Below are positions 28,059 through 36,377 of a stretch of 64,000 nt of DNA, one piece after another. This DNA comes from an uncultured Leptolyngbyaceae cyanobacterium (GTDB taxonomy: Bacteria > Cyanobacteriota > Cyanobacteriia > Leptolyngbyales > Leptolyngbyaceae): contig CALIDI010000033.1 in NCBI GenBank assembly GCA_938023035.1, positions 62,001 to 126,000 on the forward strand, written 5' to 3'. The notes beneath the pieces were generated by a model. That model was not told the origin of the DNA. It searched no databases and saw nothing but the letters and a program-made list of their open reading frames with translations. Position numbers and translations under genes: made by a program. How positions within the stretch are numbered: position 1 is the first letter of the stretch; every line of letters starts with the position of its first letter.

Positions 28059-29132
28059 TTGAAACCGAGTATAAATCGTCCCTTCACGGTTGGCTTAATC
28101 GTACCGACGGGGGTCGGTGCAGCTATCGGTGGCTATGCTGGTGATGCGCTACCAGTAGCCCGGGCGATCGCCGAGGTGGCCGATTGCCTGATCACTCACC
28201 CGAATGTGTTGAATGGGGCACAACTCTACTGGCCGCTCCCGAATGCGCTCTATGTTGAGGGTTACGCGCTCGACCAGTTTGCCCAGGGTGAGTGGGGTCT
28301 GCAACCAGTGCATCAAAACCGCATTACCCTATTGCTCGATCAGGGCATTGAGCCTGATTTACAGTTACGGCAATTGCAAGCAGCAGAGGCGACACGGGCG
28401 ACCCTAGGGCTAACGTTGACTGATTATGTCGTGACCGATGCGCCGTTGGGGGTATGTCTTAAAACTGCCGCTTCGGGTGCGACCTGGGGGACGTTACAAA
28501 ATCCTGACAGCCTTCTGCGAGCGGTTGAACGGGCGATCGCCGAGGCCAAGGCTGAAGCGATCGCGGTGGTAGCTCGTTTTCCAGAAGATTTAGGCACAGC
28601 CACACTGCAAGCCTATCGCCAGGGGTCGGGTGTGGATCCCCTCGCGGGGGCCGAAGCGGTAATCAGCCATCTAGTAGTGCGGCACTTTCGGATTCCCTGC
28701 GCCCATGCACCGGCCCTTCCCCCCCTTCCTCTTGATCCCACCATTTCTCCTCGTTCTGCGGCAGAAGAACTGGGTTATACCTTTCTCCCCTGTGTTTTAG
28801 TGGGGCTGAGTCATGCCCCTCAGTTGGTCATGCCCTCCTCTCTGCCAAAACACCCAACCTCAGTATGGGCCGACCAAGTAGATGCGTTAGTGATTCCAGC
28901 CGATGCCTGCGGCGGCAGTGCTGTGCTCAGCTTTAGTCAAAGGGCAACAAAGATTATTACTGTGCAAGAAAATACAACTACTTTAGCGGTTACCCCCGCC
29001 AGTTTAGGAATTGCAGCGGTCTCTGTCCAATCCTATCTAGAGGCCGTAGGAGTGCTAGTTGCCCAGCGGGCAGGGTTGAATCCCCTGGCCTTAACCTCCC
29101 ATATTGCCGGTTTAGCTCCCATCAAAGCTTGA
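28059..29132 (+). CDS. DUF3326 domain protein
   Basis: This 357-residue soluble protein belongs to the DUF3326 family, found mainly in cyanobacteria and plastid-bearing lineages and without a known function. It starts at TTG 28059 after GAGGAG. Visible blocks are VGLIVPTGVGAAIGGYAGDA, DCLITHPNVLNGAQLYWP, NALYVEGYALDQFA, TDAPLGVCLKTAASGATWG, DPLAGAEAVISH and ALVIPADACGGSAVLSF. Gly- and Asp-rich loops suggest a nucleotide- or substrate-binding enzyme, which is inference only. The decayed Nudix gene lies immediately upstream and a CPBP protease gene 32 bp downstream. Confidence 0.85.
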   Translation: MKPSINRPFTVGLIVPTGVGAAIGGYAGDALPVARAIAEVADCLITHPNVLNGAQLYWPLPNALYVEGYALDQFAQGEWGLQPVHQNRITLLLDQGIEPDLQLRQLQAAEATRATLGLTLTDYVVTDAPLGVCLKTAASGATWGTLQNPDSLLRAVERAIAEAKAEAIAVVARFPEDLGTATLQAYRQGSGVDPLAGAEAVISHLVVRHFRIPCAHAPALPPLPLDPTISPRSAAEELGYTFLPCVLVGLSHAPQLVMPSSLPKHPTSVWADQVDALVIPADACGGSAVLSFSQRATKIITVQENTTTLAVTPASLGIAAVSVQSYLEAVGVLVAQRAGLNPLALTSHIAGLAPIKA

Positions 29133-29164
29133 TAGTATGGATCGGATAGCTAGCGGAAAATCCT

Positions 29165-29776
29165 GTGTCAAAGCGTTTGCCTGAACCTCCTGAATCAGAA
29201 GCCCTCAGCCGTACCCAAATCTTAGTGGCCATGGCAGTGACTGCCATTTTGCTGATGCTGGTGGCGCGAGTTTGGATGGCCATCGGGGCGATCGCCCTGA
29301 TTCCGGTTCGTTTGAATGTCCAATCTATCCTTCAGGGAGTTGGCTTGGGCCTGGGCATCAGTCTCGCTAGCTCCCTTGTCTATCGAGTGTGGGGCACCTA
29401 TCGCCGCAATGCCGACTTTTATTTGAATATGGTACTGAAACCCCTCGAATGGCCAGATATTATCTGGCTGGGCTTGTTACCGGGCATGAGTGAAGAACTG
29501 CTCTTTCGTGGGGTCATGTTACCGGCCTTTGGCTACGATGCCATTGCGATCGTGTTGTCTAGCCTCTGCTTTGGGGTGATGCATTTGAGTAATTGGCAGC
29601 AGTGGGCCTATGTGGCCTGGGCTACGATGGTTGGTAGCCTCTTGGGAGCCAGTGCGCTAATGACCGATAACTTGGCTGTGCCGATTGTGGCCCATATTTT
29701 TACAAACTTGACATCCAGTTTGTTTTGGAAGTGGGGAGAGCAGCGACGGTTAAAGCGCTCGGAATCACGCCGGTAG
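29165..29776 (+). CDS. CPBP-family intramembrane glutamic endopeptidase
   Basis: This is a polytopic membrane protein of 203 residues starting at GTG 29165. The Abi/CPBP catalytic motifs are clear: Glu110-Glu111 with Arg115 in MSEELLFRGVMLP, His140 in FGVMHLSN, and His177 with Asn181 in VAHIFTN. The family includes CAAX prenyl proteases and membrane proteins of unknown substrate. In cyanobacteria and plants some members are needed for thylakoid or stress functions. It follows the DUF3326 gene by 32 bp and is probably cotranscribed with it. Confidence 0.9.
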   Translation: MSKRLPEPPESEALSRTQILVAMAVTAILLMLVARVWMAIGAIALIPVRLNVQSILQGVGLGLGISLASSLVYRVWGTYRRNADFYLNMVLKPLEWPDIIWLGLLPGMSEELLFRGVMLPAFGYDAIAIVLSSLCFGVMHLSNWQQWAYVAWATMVGSLLGASALMTDNLAVPIVAHIFTNLTSSLFWKWGEQRRLKRSESRR

Positions 29777-29807
29777 CTCGGCGTTTACTATCGACGGCTG
29801 TAAAACC

Positions 29808-30935
29808 CTAGCTGATTTCCTGATACGGCTGAGAACAGAGGGCCGCTTTGGCATAGTCTCCGACTGCGTAGTAAGCCACTTTCAAGCTGCCGAGAATTTG
29901 CTGTTCCAGGCGTAAATCATTCATTTGACGGGCGATCGCCAAACGCCTTTCATAGTACTCAATGGCATGAGTATAGTCACCCATGGCATCGTAGGCCACA
30001 CCAATACTGCCGAGAGATTGCTCCTTTGCCCGGTCATCCTGTAAAGCCTCTGCCACTGCCAAACGCTGCTGGCTGTAAAAGATAGCCTGGTCATAATCGC
30101 CTAAGGCGTAACAGGCGTTGCTTAAATTGCGCAAAATTTGTACCTCGGTGCGGCGCTGGCCCAGAGTTTTGGTCAACACAAGGCGCTGTTGATAGTAAGC
30201 AATGGCTCGCGCATAATCTCCCAGCGCATAGCAGGCATTACCAAGGTTTTTGAGGATTTGCTCTTCCACTTGCGTATCTTTAACTTCACGGGCAATCACC
30301 AGGCTTTGCTCTTGATAAGCAATCGCAGCCGTGTAATCGCCCATCGCTTTGTAGGCCAGACCGAGGTTATTGAGGGCGGCCATTTCACTCAGGCGATCGC
30401 CAATTTCCCGCGCAATCAAAAGGCTAGTTTCCTGGGCATTCAGAGCCTTCGATTGTTCACGGAGATGGCGATAAGCATTGCCTAACGTTCCTAAAATGCG
30501 CACCATACTGCGGCGATCTTGCTGCTTCTGGGCAATCGCTAAACCCCGCTGGCAAAAATCAGCAGCCTGTTGATAGTCACGCAAACTATAAAAAATGGCA
30601 CCAATACTTCCCAACGCCTTACCTTCGCCGACCTCGTCCTGAACCTGTTCATACAACCTTAAAGCTTGAAAAAAAACAGCTAGGGCCGCATCCAGTTGAC
30701 CCAGTTGGTAAGATTCACTAGCTTGACTGAGTAAACTAGCGGCTGTGGCTTGAAGCGTTTCTAAATCAGATTGGGCCAGGGTAAGGGGTCGATCATTCAA
30801 GGTTGGAACCTGATGCTCCACAGCAACGGGATCATCACCTGGAACAACAGTCTCACGATGGGGGTTTTGGCTTTCCCCAGATGCGTTGACCGCTGCCAGC
30901 AGATCATCCCTTGGGTATTCAGACCAGTTCCTCAT
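29808..30935 (-). CDS. Tetratricopeptide repeat protein
   Basis: After a polar N-terminal stretch of ~50 residues, the 375-residue protein consists of about seven TPR units of roughly 40 residues. Typical units are LGSIGAIFYSLRDYQQAADF, LNNLGLAYKAMGDYTAAIAY and LGSIGVAYDAMGDYTHAIEY. The GDY and AIAYYEQRLAIAR patterns are those of TPR_12 tandem arrays that bind peptides or other proteins. No catalytic domain, signal peptide or membrane span is seen. The binding partner is unknown. It is convergent with the CPBP gene. Confidence 0.9.
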   Translation of the reverse strand: MRNWSEYPRDDLLAAVNASGESQNPHRETVVPGDDPVAVEHQVPTLNDRPLTLAQSDLETLQATAASLLSQASESYQLGQLDAALAVFFQALRLYEQVQDEVGEGKALGSIGAIFYSLRDYQQAADFCQRGLAIAQKQQDRRSMVRILGTLGNAYRHLREQSKALNAQETSLLIAREIGDRLSEMAALNNLGLAYKAMGDYTAAIAYQEQSLVIAREVKDTQVEEQILKNLGNACYALGDYARAIAYYQQRLVLTKTLGQRRTEVQILRNLSNACYALGDYDQAIFYSQQRLAVAEALQDDRAKEQSLGSIGVAYDAMGDYTHAIEYYERRLAIARQMNDLRLEQQILGSLKVAYYAVGDYAKAALCSQPYQEIS

Positions 30936-31089
30936 AGCTTATTTCCCAAATGTAAAAATAGATTAATAAAGTTTAAGAAGTTTAAGAGGCGGCACGAAAC
31001 GGCCTTTGATGCTTTGAAGTTGTTAGATCTAGATAGGAAATATCCAATCCGCGCTTGCCTAAAGGAAGAGGGAACCGAACCTCTTGCTC

Positions 31090-31145
31090 CCTGCTTCCAT
31101 TGGGAGCAAGGTATTGCTCTGACAGGCATTCAAGAAAGGGAACGG
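31090..31145 (-). repeat. GAATGCC dispersed repeat, diverged copy 3
   Basis: On the minus strand CCCTTTCTTGAATGCCTGTC corresponds to the core at 6470-6500 and 41905-41935. Confidence 0.55.
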
Positions 31146-31150
31146 GGATA

Positions 31151-31182
31151 ATTCATCCCTTTGTCAAGCAACGCTGATTTTC
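31151..31182 (-). repeat. GGCGTTGC repeat family, copy 3
   Basis: Minus-strand AATCAGCGTTGCTTGACAAA then GGGATGAAT, directly followed by the GAATGCC repeat. Confidence 0.5.
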
Positions 31183-31290
31183 TCAAGCGTAGCTGCTAAA
31201 GCAAAGAATTAACTCGGTATTCTCTGCAAGTTCATTCAAATAACTTGGTCGAATCTCCACAAACTTTTCCGTAATAACTCGCGGTTGGCC
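31183..31290 (-). pseudogene. Possible remnant of an unidentified gene
   Basis: One minus-strand frame ends with a protein-like stretch, RVITEKFVEIRPSYLNELAE then NTELILCFSSYA and a stop at 31183. The frame is closed upstream by a TGA and no start is visible. It may be the C-terminus of a lost gene, or chance; I do not recognise it. Confidence 0.25.
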
Positions 31291-31620
31291 GTGTCTTCAA
31301 AGAATTTTGGTTTGAACGCCGCCCTTCTTCCATGGCAACCTGACTGCTTGGGCCTTACAAAAGATTTAAATAGCAAAAGGAGAATGACTGTCCGGGGAAA
31401 CATCCAGAAACAATTGCTGCGGGGTTCTAGCCAAATCGCACGCACCTGTTCAGGGCACAGGCGCAACTTCCCAAAGGATGAAGCAGAGTTTTAGGAGGCG
31501 CTGCGGTGCCAATCTATGATCCGATGCATCATTCCCCGGAGCGCCAAATAACGCCAGTGCAAAACTGGGTTCCCTACTGTCAAAACTTGAGATCTATCCA
31601 GCCTGGGACAAGTTTAATTG

Positions 31621-31780
31621 CTGATTAACTGACAAAACCTAGAGACGGGGCTGTTGAAGCCGCTGCAACATCAACGAAGTCAGCCCCTGACGACTCTCTA
31701 CCCTTACCGCAAATCCGCGTAGGCTGGTTTTGCTTCCGTAGGCGCGACTTCCAGCCGCCAGCGAAAAAGCTTTGACATTA
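31621..31780 (+). repeat. MITE-like element with TGACAAAA ends, copy 2
   Basis: The left end is CTGATTAACTGACAAAACC. Inside are GCTGCAACATCAACGAAGTC and CTCTACCCTTACCG, then GGCGCGACTTCCAGCCGCC. The right end has decayed to AAGCTTTGACATTAACG. It is the most diverged of the three copies. Confidence 0.7.
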
Positions 31781-31831
31781 ACGAGGGTTAATTGTCAGAA
31801 CCGCTTCTTGATAAGGAGATTCATTGCGACG

Positions 31832-32455
31832 TCAGCCCGCTGTGAGCGATCGCTCATCGCCATAAAAGTAATCAACCCGCAATCGACAGAGTTCAGGTTC
31901 TAGTTGAGGGTCATAGGTTCCCTGCCGCTGCTCAATTAACTCCATCCAGGGATAGCTTTGATTACGCCTTTCGAGCCGCTTAACCAGATTTTCAACTCGA
32001 CCAATTGGCTTAGCCGGAACACCGGCAACAATATCGCCTTCTGCCACATCCCGAGTCACAACAGCCCCAGCCGCAACAATTGCATTTGGCCCAATTGTCA
32101 CGTTGGGCAAAACGATAGCATGATAACCAATGTAGACATTATCTCGAATATCGATCTTGCCAACTGAATCTAGTTTTTTGCCATAGGCACGGTTCAACAT
32201 TTGGACACTGCCATCATGACCAATTAAGGCACAGGTCGAAATGCGCACATTGTTGCCAATGCGTGTGTAAGCTGGGTCTGTAATCATAGCTGAGGAAAGA
32301 ATGCTACAGTGCTCTCCAAGCGAGTACAGGGAACCATGCCGACGTAAATACCGGGCATATTCTTCTCCGTTTGGGCTGCAAAGCTTGCAGTAGAGTCCCC
32401 GAAGCCTACCTGTGCGCAGAGCGATCGCCCGAATGAGCTGCTTCAGCATAACCAC
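31832..32455 (-). CDS. Left-handed beta-helix (hexapeptide repeat) acyltransferase
   Basis: The 207-residue protein has hexapeptide repeats from about residue 45 to 145: YTRIGNNVRISTCALIGHDG, KIDIRDNVYIGYHAIVLPNV and TIGPNAIVAAGAVVTRDVAE. It closes with IVAGVPAKPIGRV, the signature of the LacA/CysE/WbbJ class. These trimeric enzymes move acetyl or other acyl groups from CoA to sugars, amino acids or antibiotics. The acceptor here is unknown. No glycosyltransferase cluster adjoins it. ATG 32455 (MVMLKQLIRAIA) is used; the second Met is equally possible. Confidence 0.85.
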   Translation of the reverse strand: MVMLKQLIRAIALRTGRLRGLYCKLCSPNGEEYARYLRRHGSLYSLGEHCSILSSAMITDPAYTRIGNNVRISTCALIGHDGSVQMLNRAYGKKLDSVGKIDIRDNVYIGYHAIVLPNVTIGPNAIVAAGAVVTRDVAEGDIVAGVPAKPIGRVENLVKRLERRNQSYPWMELIEQRQGTYDPQLEPELCRLRVDYFYGDERSLTAG

Positions 32456-32812
32456 TTCCCCGATGCACGTTCCTATGAATTAAATTTAAGGAGATGTTAA
32501 GACTTCTATCCGTAGAGTTTACGGCGGCATCATCAAGTTAATAGAGATATGATGAACGTTGACCCTATGTAAAGTTAATAAAAAGTTAACTTCGTGCTGA
32601 ACGTCACATCATTGCTTCAAGGAATTTCATGGAAAGGCTTGGTTTGCCCCCTCTGACGCAGTAGGATAAATCCAGCCTAAGCCTGAATTTATCTGTAGAT
32701 TGGCTGTTTTCCTTGAGTCGAACTTAGCGTCGAACCGACAGTAAAAGCAGCAGGTTGCAGTGGGTTAGGCTGATTCTTCCATTTCATCAGAATCCGCTTA
32801 AAATCAACCTCT
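32456..32812. other. Intergenic region between divergent genes, about 360 bp
   Basis: It separates the acyltransferase and chlM genes, so promoters of both are expected. It contains an AT-rich stretch with AAAGTTAAT and AAAAAGTTAAC around 32571-32590. No gene is visible. Confidence 0.4.
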
Positions 32813-33490
32813 ATGACCGCAATAGACGACAAGACGATTGTTCGAGAATACTTTAATGCTACTGGGTTTGATCGCTGGCGCAAGATTTATGGCGATGGCG
32901 ATGTGAATCAGGTGCAGTTAGATATTCGTACCGGCCATCAGCAAACGGTTGATCAGGTGTTGACTTGGCTCAAAGCCGATGGCTCCTTACAGGATTTAAC
33001 CATTTGCGATGCAGGGTGCGGGGTGGGCAGCCTCAGTATCCCCCTGGCGCAACTGGGGGCAAAAGTCTTTGCTAGCGACATCTCTGAAAAGATGGTAGGC
33101 GAAGCCAAAGAGCGAGCTGCTGATTTGGGGCTGCCTCATCTGACCTTTGCTGTGCAGGATTTAGAGTCCCTATCGGGTCGTTACCATACCGTCGTATGCC
33201 TGGATGTGTTAATTCACTACCCGCAGGCAAAAGCGGCGGAAATGCTTCAGCACTTAAGCTCCCTGGCAGAGTCTCGCTTAATTGTGAGCTTTGCCCCCAA
33301 GACACTGGCCTATAGCCTATTAAAAAAAGTGGGTGAGTTTTTTCCCGGTTCTAGTAAAACGACCCGTGCCTATCTCCATAGTGAGGCAGAGGTTGTTGCG
33401 ATTCTAAAGCAGCAGGGCTGGGCTGTGCAGCGTCATGCCATGACTAAAACACGCTTTTACTTTTCACGATTGTTGGAAGCAACCCGCTAA
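32813..33490 (+). CDS. chlM: Magnesium-protoporphyrin IX methyltransferase
   Basis: ChlM methylates the 13-propionate of Mg-protoporphyrin IX with S-adenosylmethionine, the second step of the chlorophyll branch, at the thylakoid or envelope membrane. The 225-residue protein starts MTAIDDKTIVREYFNATGF, the conserved N-terminus of the family. It has the SAM motif ICDAGCGVGSLSIPLAQLGA with acidic VFASDIS, plus CLDVLIHYPQ and the C-terminal MTKTRFYFSRLLEA. The gene stands alone but shares the region with bciB, which acts later in the same pathway. Confidence 0.95.
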   Translation: MTAIDDKTIVREYFNATGFDRWRKIYGDGDVNQVQLDIRTGHQQTVDQVLTWLKADGSLQDLTICDAGCGVGSLSIPLAQLGAKVFASDISEKMVGEAKERAADLGLPHLTFAVQDLESLSGRYHTVVCLDVLIHYPQAKAAEMLQHLSSLAESRLIVSFAPKTLAYSLLKKVGEFFPGSSKTTRAYLHSEAEVVAILKQQGWAVQRHAMTKTRFYFSRLLEATR

Positions 33491-33526
33491 CGCAAGCTAA
33501 GATCCCAGGCAGGAGGCATTGCGATT

Positions 33527-34008
33527 ATGGCAGCAATGAATCGATGGGCTGGGCATTTATTTTTACAGGGCCGATATTGTTTTTGGTCGGGCTGATGATT
33601 ACGCTCACATCAACGGGGGCAATGACATCTGTCATGCCAGAGCGGCGAGCAGGCGGTTTGCAAACGTTGCCTGTGGGGTTGGCCCTGGTTGCTACAGGAA
33701 TTGGTCTGACGGCGGTTGGAGCACGACAGGAGCAACGCCGTCGAGAACAACGGCAGCGGCAAAAGGAGCGCGATCGCCTTTATCGCATTTTTCTGCAACT
33801 TCTGAAAGAGCATGAGGGCAACCTGACTGTTTTGCAGTTTGCGGTGGCCACAGAGTTAGATATTTATGCGGCTAGAGCTTATTTGGATGAGCAGGCAAAA
33901 GCTTTAAATGCAGCCTATAACATTACCCAAGAAGGTAAGTTTTCTTATTATTTCGATCTTGAAGGTGCCAGTTTAGAGGCTCTTCCATCTGGAGACCAGT
34001 GGGGATAA
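33527..34008 (+). pseudogene. Two-span membrane protein with winged-helix-like domain; 5' frame shifted by a 5-bp duplication
   Basis: AGGAGG at 33511-33516 sits at ideal distance from ATG 33527, but that frame (MAAMNRWAG) stops after 23 codons. TGGGC is duplicated at 33545-33554. Removing one copy gives MAAMNRWAFIFTGPILF in frame with the rest. A second ATG at 33544 reads the downstream frame directly and could yield a 154-residue protein by reinitiation, so the gene may still work. The protein has two membrane spans, a charged linker (RREQRQRQKERDRLYRI) and a domain with GNLTVLQFAVATELD, ARAYLDEQAKALNA and EGKFSYYFDLEG. The same domain occurs in the next gene, a tandem paralogue. Confidence 0.65.
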
Positions 34009-34053
34009 GTTGGATCTATCTAAGTAGAGAATGGGATTTGGCCAAGCCACACC

Positions 34054-34707
34054 ATGAAGCTAGCCACAAAGATTATTGCAGGAATTTTATTAGGGGTTGG
34101 CATCCCTGTTAGTTTACTAACAACGGCAAATCTAGTAGCTAGTTCTAATCGCAGGCAGCAGTTAGGCGCAATTACGGCTCTGGTAATGGTTGGATTACCA
34201 GCAACGGCAGCCGGTGGGGGGTTATTGCTTCAGGCAATCCAACAACGACTGCAAACCGAGCAGCGTCTCCGTGAACAGTTTTTTCATCTGCTGCGGAAAG
34301 GAAATGGAGAATTAACCGTGCTCAAGTTTGCCATGGAAACTGGACTGGATGGAGACATGGCACGAGCTTATCTGGATGAGCGGGCGAAAGAATTTAATGC
34401 GACCTTCCATGTGACGGAAGAAGGCAAGTTTTCCTATTATTTTGACCTGGGAGTAGCGTCGGCATTGTCGTGTGCCGAGGGGCATCAGGTTTATGATGTG
34501 GTTATTACCGAGGTCGTGCCAGGCAATCAGCGGCTTCTGGTCAAAACCCTGCAAGAACTGCTGCAAAGCGATTGGCAAACGGCAAAGAGCCTGATGCAGC
34601 AAGCATTGCCAATTAAGGTACAGCAGGGGGTTGACTTAACCACAGCAACGACCTACCGCGATCGCCTAGAGCAAGTTGGCGCGAAGGTAATCATCATTCT
34701 TCAGTAG
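34054..34707 (+). CDS. Membrane protein with winged-helix-like and ribosomal L7/L12 C-terminal-like domains
   Basis: Two membrane spans (residues ~5-28 and 38-60) lead to a linker (QQRLQTEQRLREQFFHLLRK). Next is the domain shared with the gene upstream: GELTVLKFAMETGLD, MARAYLDERAKEFNA, EGKFSYYFDLG. Residues 145-216 then resemble the C-terminal domain of ribosomal protein L7/L12: YDVVITEVVPGNQRLLVKTL, then LLQSDWQTAKSLMQQALPIK and RLEQVGAKVIIIL. In L12 that domain docks translation factors on the ribosome. Its meaning in a membrane protein is unknown. The gene starts 45 bp after its paralogue and 2 bp separate it from the DUF423 gene. Confidence 0.75.
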   Translation: MKLATKIIAGILLGVGIPVSLLTTANLVASSNRRQQLGAITALVMVGLPATAAGGGLLLQAIQQRLQTEQRLREQFFHLLRKGNGELTVLKFAMETGLDGDMARAYLDERAKEFNATFHVTEEGKFSYYFDLGVASALSCAEGHQVYDVVITEVVPGNQRLLVKTLQELLQSDWQTAKSLMQQALPIKVQQGVDLTTATTYRDRLEQVGAKVIIILQ

Positions 34708-34709
34708 GG

Positions 34710-35096
34710 ATGCAGCAAATGGTTCGGACTTTTTGGGCAATCGCAGCGATTTCTGGCGGTTTATCTGTAGCGGCAGGAGCCTTTGCTGCCCACGCGCTCA
34801 AAGCGAAACTCTCTACCGCGGCGATCGCCATTTTTGAGACCGGTGCCCGCTATCAGATGTACCATGCCCTGGCTTTGCTCTTGGTGGCCCTGTTTTTGAG
34901 CCAGGTGGAGCATTCCCCCTACCTAACGATGGCTGGCTTTGCTTTTATTCTAGGAACACTCCTGTTTTCAGGTAGCCTTTATGCCCTGAGTTTGTCGGGG
35001 ACAAAGTGGCTGGGAGCCATTACCCCCCTAGGGGGAGGGATCTTATTATGCGGTTGGCTGTGTTTAGCGATCGCTGCCTGGAGTGTCAAGCAATGA
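34710..35096 (+). CDS. DUF423 (YgdD-type) small membrane protein
   Basis: The 128-residue protein has four membrane spans and the family motifs GGLSVAAGAFAAHALKAKLS, ETGARYQMYHALALLLVA and a Gly-rich LGAITPLGGGILLCGWL. The family is widespread and of unknown function. ATG 34710 follows the previous stop by 2 bp. Its own stop overlaps the ATG of rsmG (ATGA at 35093-35096), so translation is probably coupled through 34054-35899. Confidence 0.9.
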   Translation: MQQMVRTFWAIAAISGGLSVAAGAFAAHALKAKLSTAAIAIFETGARYQMYHALALLLVALFLSQVEHSPYLTMAGFAFILGTLLFSGSLYALSLSGTKWLGAITPLGGGILLCGWLCLAIAAWSVKQ

Positions 35097-35899
35097 AACC
35101 TAAGCTCCCCCCTAAAGTCGCTGCCAAACCCGGTGATCGCCCCTTCGATTGGCCAACCATTGCCGCCCCAGACCTCCCTGACCTCACAGAGATCTGGCAA
35201 CAGACTCTCCAGTGGCGGCCCAATGCCAGGCAACGCCAGCAGTTTCAACAGCTTTATGCCGCCGTACTAGCTGGCAATCAACGGTTAAATCTCACTCGGA
35301 TTACCGAACCTACTGAATTTTGGGAAAAGCACCTGTGGGATTCTCTTTATGGAATTCAACCTTATCTTGCGGCACCCACTCAGCCGGCCACCTTTTCAGT
35401 GATTGACATTGGCAGTGGTGCTGGGTTTCCGGGGGTGCCTGTGGCGATCGCCCATCCTGACTGGCAAGTAACCCTCCTGGAGGCCACCCATAAAAAGGGA
35501 AAATTTTTGCAGTACTTGGTCACCCTCCTGGGGCTGGATCTCATCTGCCCAGTCGTGGAACGAGCAGAAGTTTTGGGGCAAGCTCCCAACGCGCGGGGTC
35601 ACTATGATTTGGCCTTGATTCGGGCGGTAGCCCCTACCGCCGTTTGCGCTGAATACACGTTGCCCCTCCTGAAACCGGGGGGGATGGCGATCCTCTATCG
35701 CGGGCAGTTGACGGAGGCAGAAGCCAAAACCCTGGAACCAGTTGTCATCCAGCTTGGGGGCACCATTGAAACGGTAAAAACCGGTAAAACTCCGCTCACA
35801 GGCGGCGATCGCCACTGTCTCTACTTGCGTAAGATTGGTCAAACACCTGACCAGTTTCCCCGTGCTGTTGGTATTCCGACACACAACCCTTTATGTTAA
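35093..35899 (+). CDS. rsmG: 16S rRNA (guanine-N7) methyltransferase RsmG
   Basis: RsmG (GidB) methylates G527 of 16S rRNA (E. coli numbering) with SAM. ATG 35093 (MKPKLPPKVAAKPGDRPF) is the start; the frame extends upstream inside the DUF423 gene but is not conserved there. The core has QRLNLTRI, FWEKHLWDSL, the SAM motif VIDIGSGAGFPGVPVAIAHP, LLEATHKKGKFLQYL and DLALIRAVAP. The 268-residue length includes an N-terminal extension. A hairpin overlaps its stop codon. Confidence 0.95.
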   Translation: MKPKLPPKVAAKPGDRPFDWPTIAAPDLPDLTEIWQQTLQWRPNARQRQQFQQLYAAVLAGNQRLNLTRITEPTEFWEKHLWDSLYGIQPYLAAPTQPATFSVIDIGSGAGFPGVPVAIAHPDWQVTLLEATHKKGKFLQYLVTLLGLDLICPVVERAEVLGQAPNARGHYDLALIRAVAPTAVCAEYTLPLLKPGGMAILYRGQLTEAEAKTLEPVVIQLGGTIETVKTGKTPLTGGDRHCLYLRKIGQTPDQFPRAVGIPTHNPLC

Positions 35900-35904
35900 G
35901 GGTT
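35885..35904 (+). terminator. Hairpin at the rsmG stop
   Basis: AACCCTT (35885-35891) pairs perfectly with AAGGGTT (35898-35904) around a 6-nt loop, followed by TCTGG. The poor T-run makes it a modest terminator candidate. Confidence 0.4.
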
Positions 35905-36039
35905 TCTGGTGTTTATCAATCAATTCTGCGCTAGGATTGTACCGAACGAGATTTCATATTCGGTGTTAAGTTGGGCTTTCATTCGATTGACAAGGCAACT
36001 CCCCGATTGATTCTCAGCTTTTTTCTCACGGAGTAGTTC

Positions 36040-36351
36040 ATGTCAATTTACATTGGAAATTTGCCCTACCAGGCAACCGAAGATGCTGTCAGTGAAATTT
36101 TTGCCGAATATGGCACTGTTAAGCGGGTGCAATTGCCGACGGATCGGGAAACAGGCCGTCGTCGTGGCTTTGGCTTTATCGAAATGGATTCAGATGCCGA
36201 AGAAGACGCTGCCATTGAAGCCCTTGATGGTGCTGAATGGATGGGGCGCGACCTGAAGGTGAATAAGGCACGTCCCCGCGAAGATCGCTCGGCATCCGGT
36301 GGCTGGAGTGGTGGCAACAATCGTCAACAACGGGGCGATCGCCGCTACTAA
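36040..36351 (+). CDS. RRM RNA-binding protein with Gly-rich tail (RbpA type)
   Basis: A single RRM (residues 1-80) has RNP2 IYIGNL and RNP1 RRGFGFIEM, then a short Gly/Arg/Asn tail (GGWSGGNNRQQRGDRRY). The 103-residue form next to rpsU is the classical cyanobacterial cold-induced RbpA arrangement. These proteins bind AU-rich RNA and influence mRNA stability or location, especially in the cold. A ~140-bp leader region precedes it, and an 11-bp-stem hairpin separates it from rpsU. Confidence 0.93.
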   Translation: MSIYIGNLPYQATEDAVSEIFAEYGTVKRVQLPTDRETGRRRGFGFIEMDSDAEEDAAIEALDGAEWMGRDLKVNKARPREDRSASGGWSGGNNRQQRGDRRY

Positions 36352-36377
36352 CCCACCCAAGTATTCGGTTGAACTTC

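Larger units (their letters stand above)
30936..31831. other. Repeat-rich intergenic region, about 900 bp
   Basis: It contains an inverted GAATGCC-family copy (31090-31145), a GGCGTTGC-family copy (31151-31182), a possible gene remnant on the minus strand (31183-31290) and the MITE-like element copy 2 (31621-31780). No intact gene is supported. Confidence 0.6.

Noticed and set aside
31236-31494. Overlapping frames on both strands suggestive of a transposase remnant
   Set aside because: No transposase motif could be identified; only a weak C-terminal-like stretch (31183-31290) was kept at low confidence.
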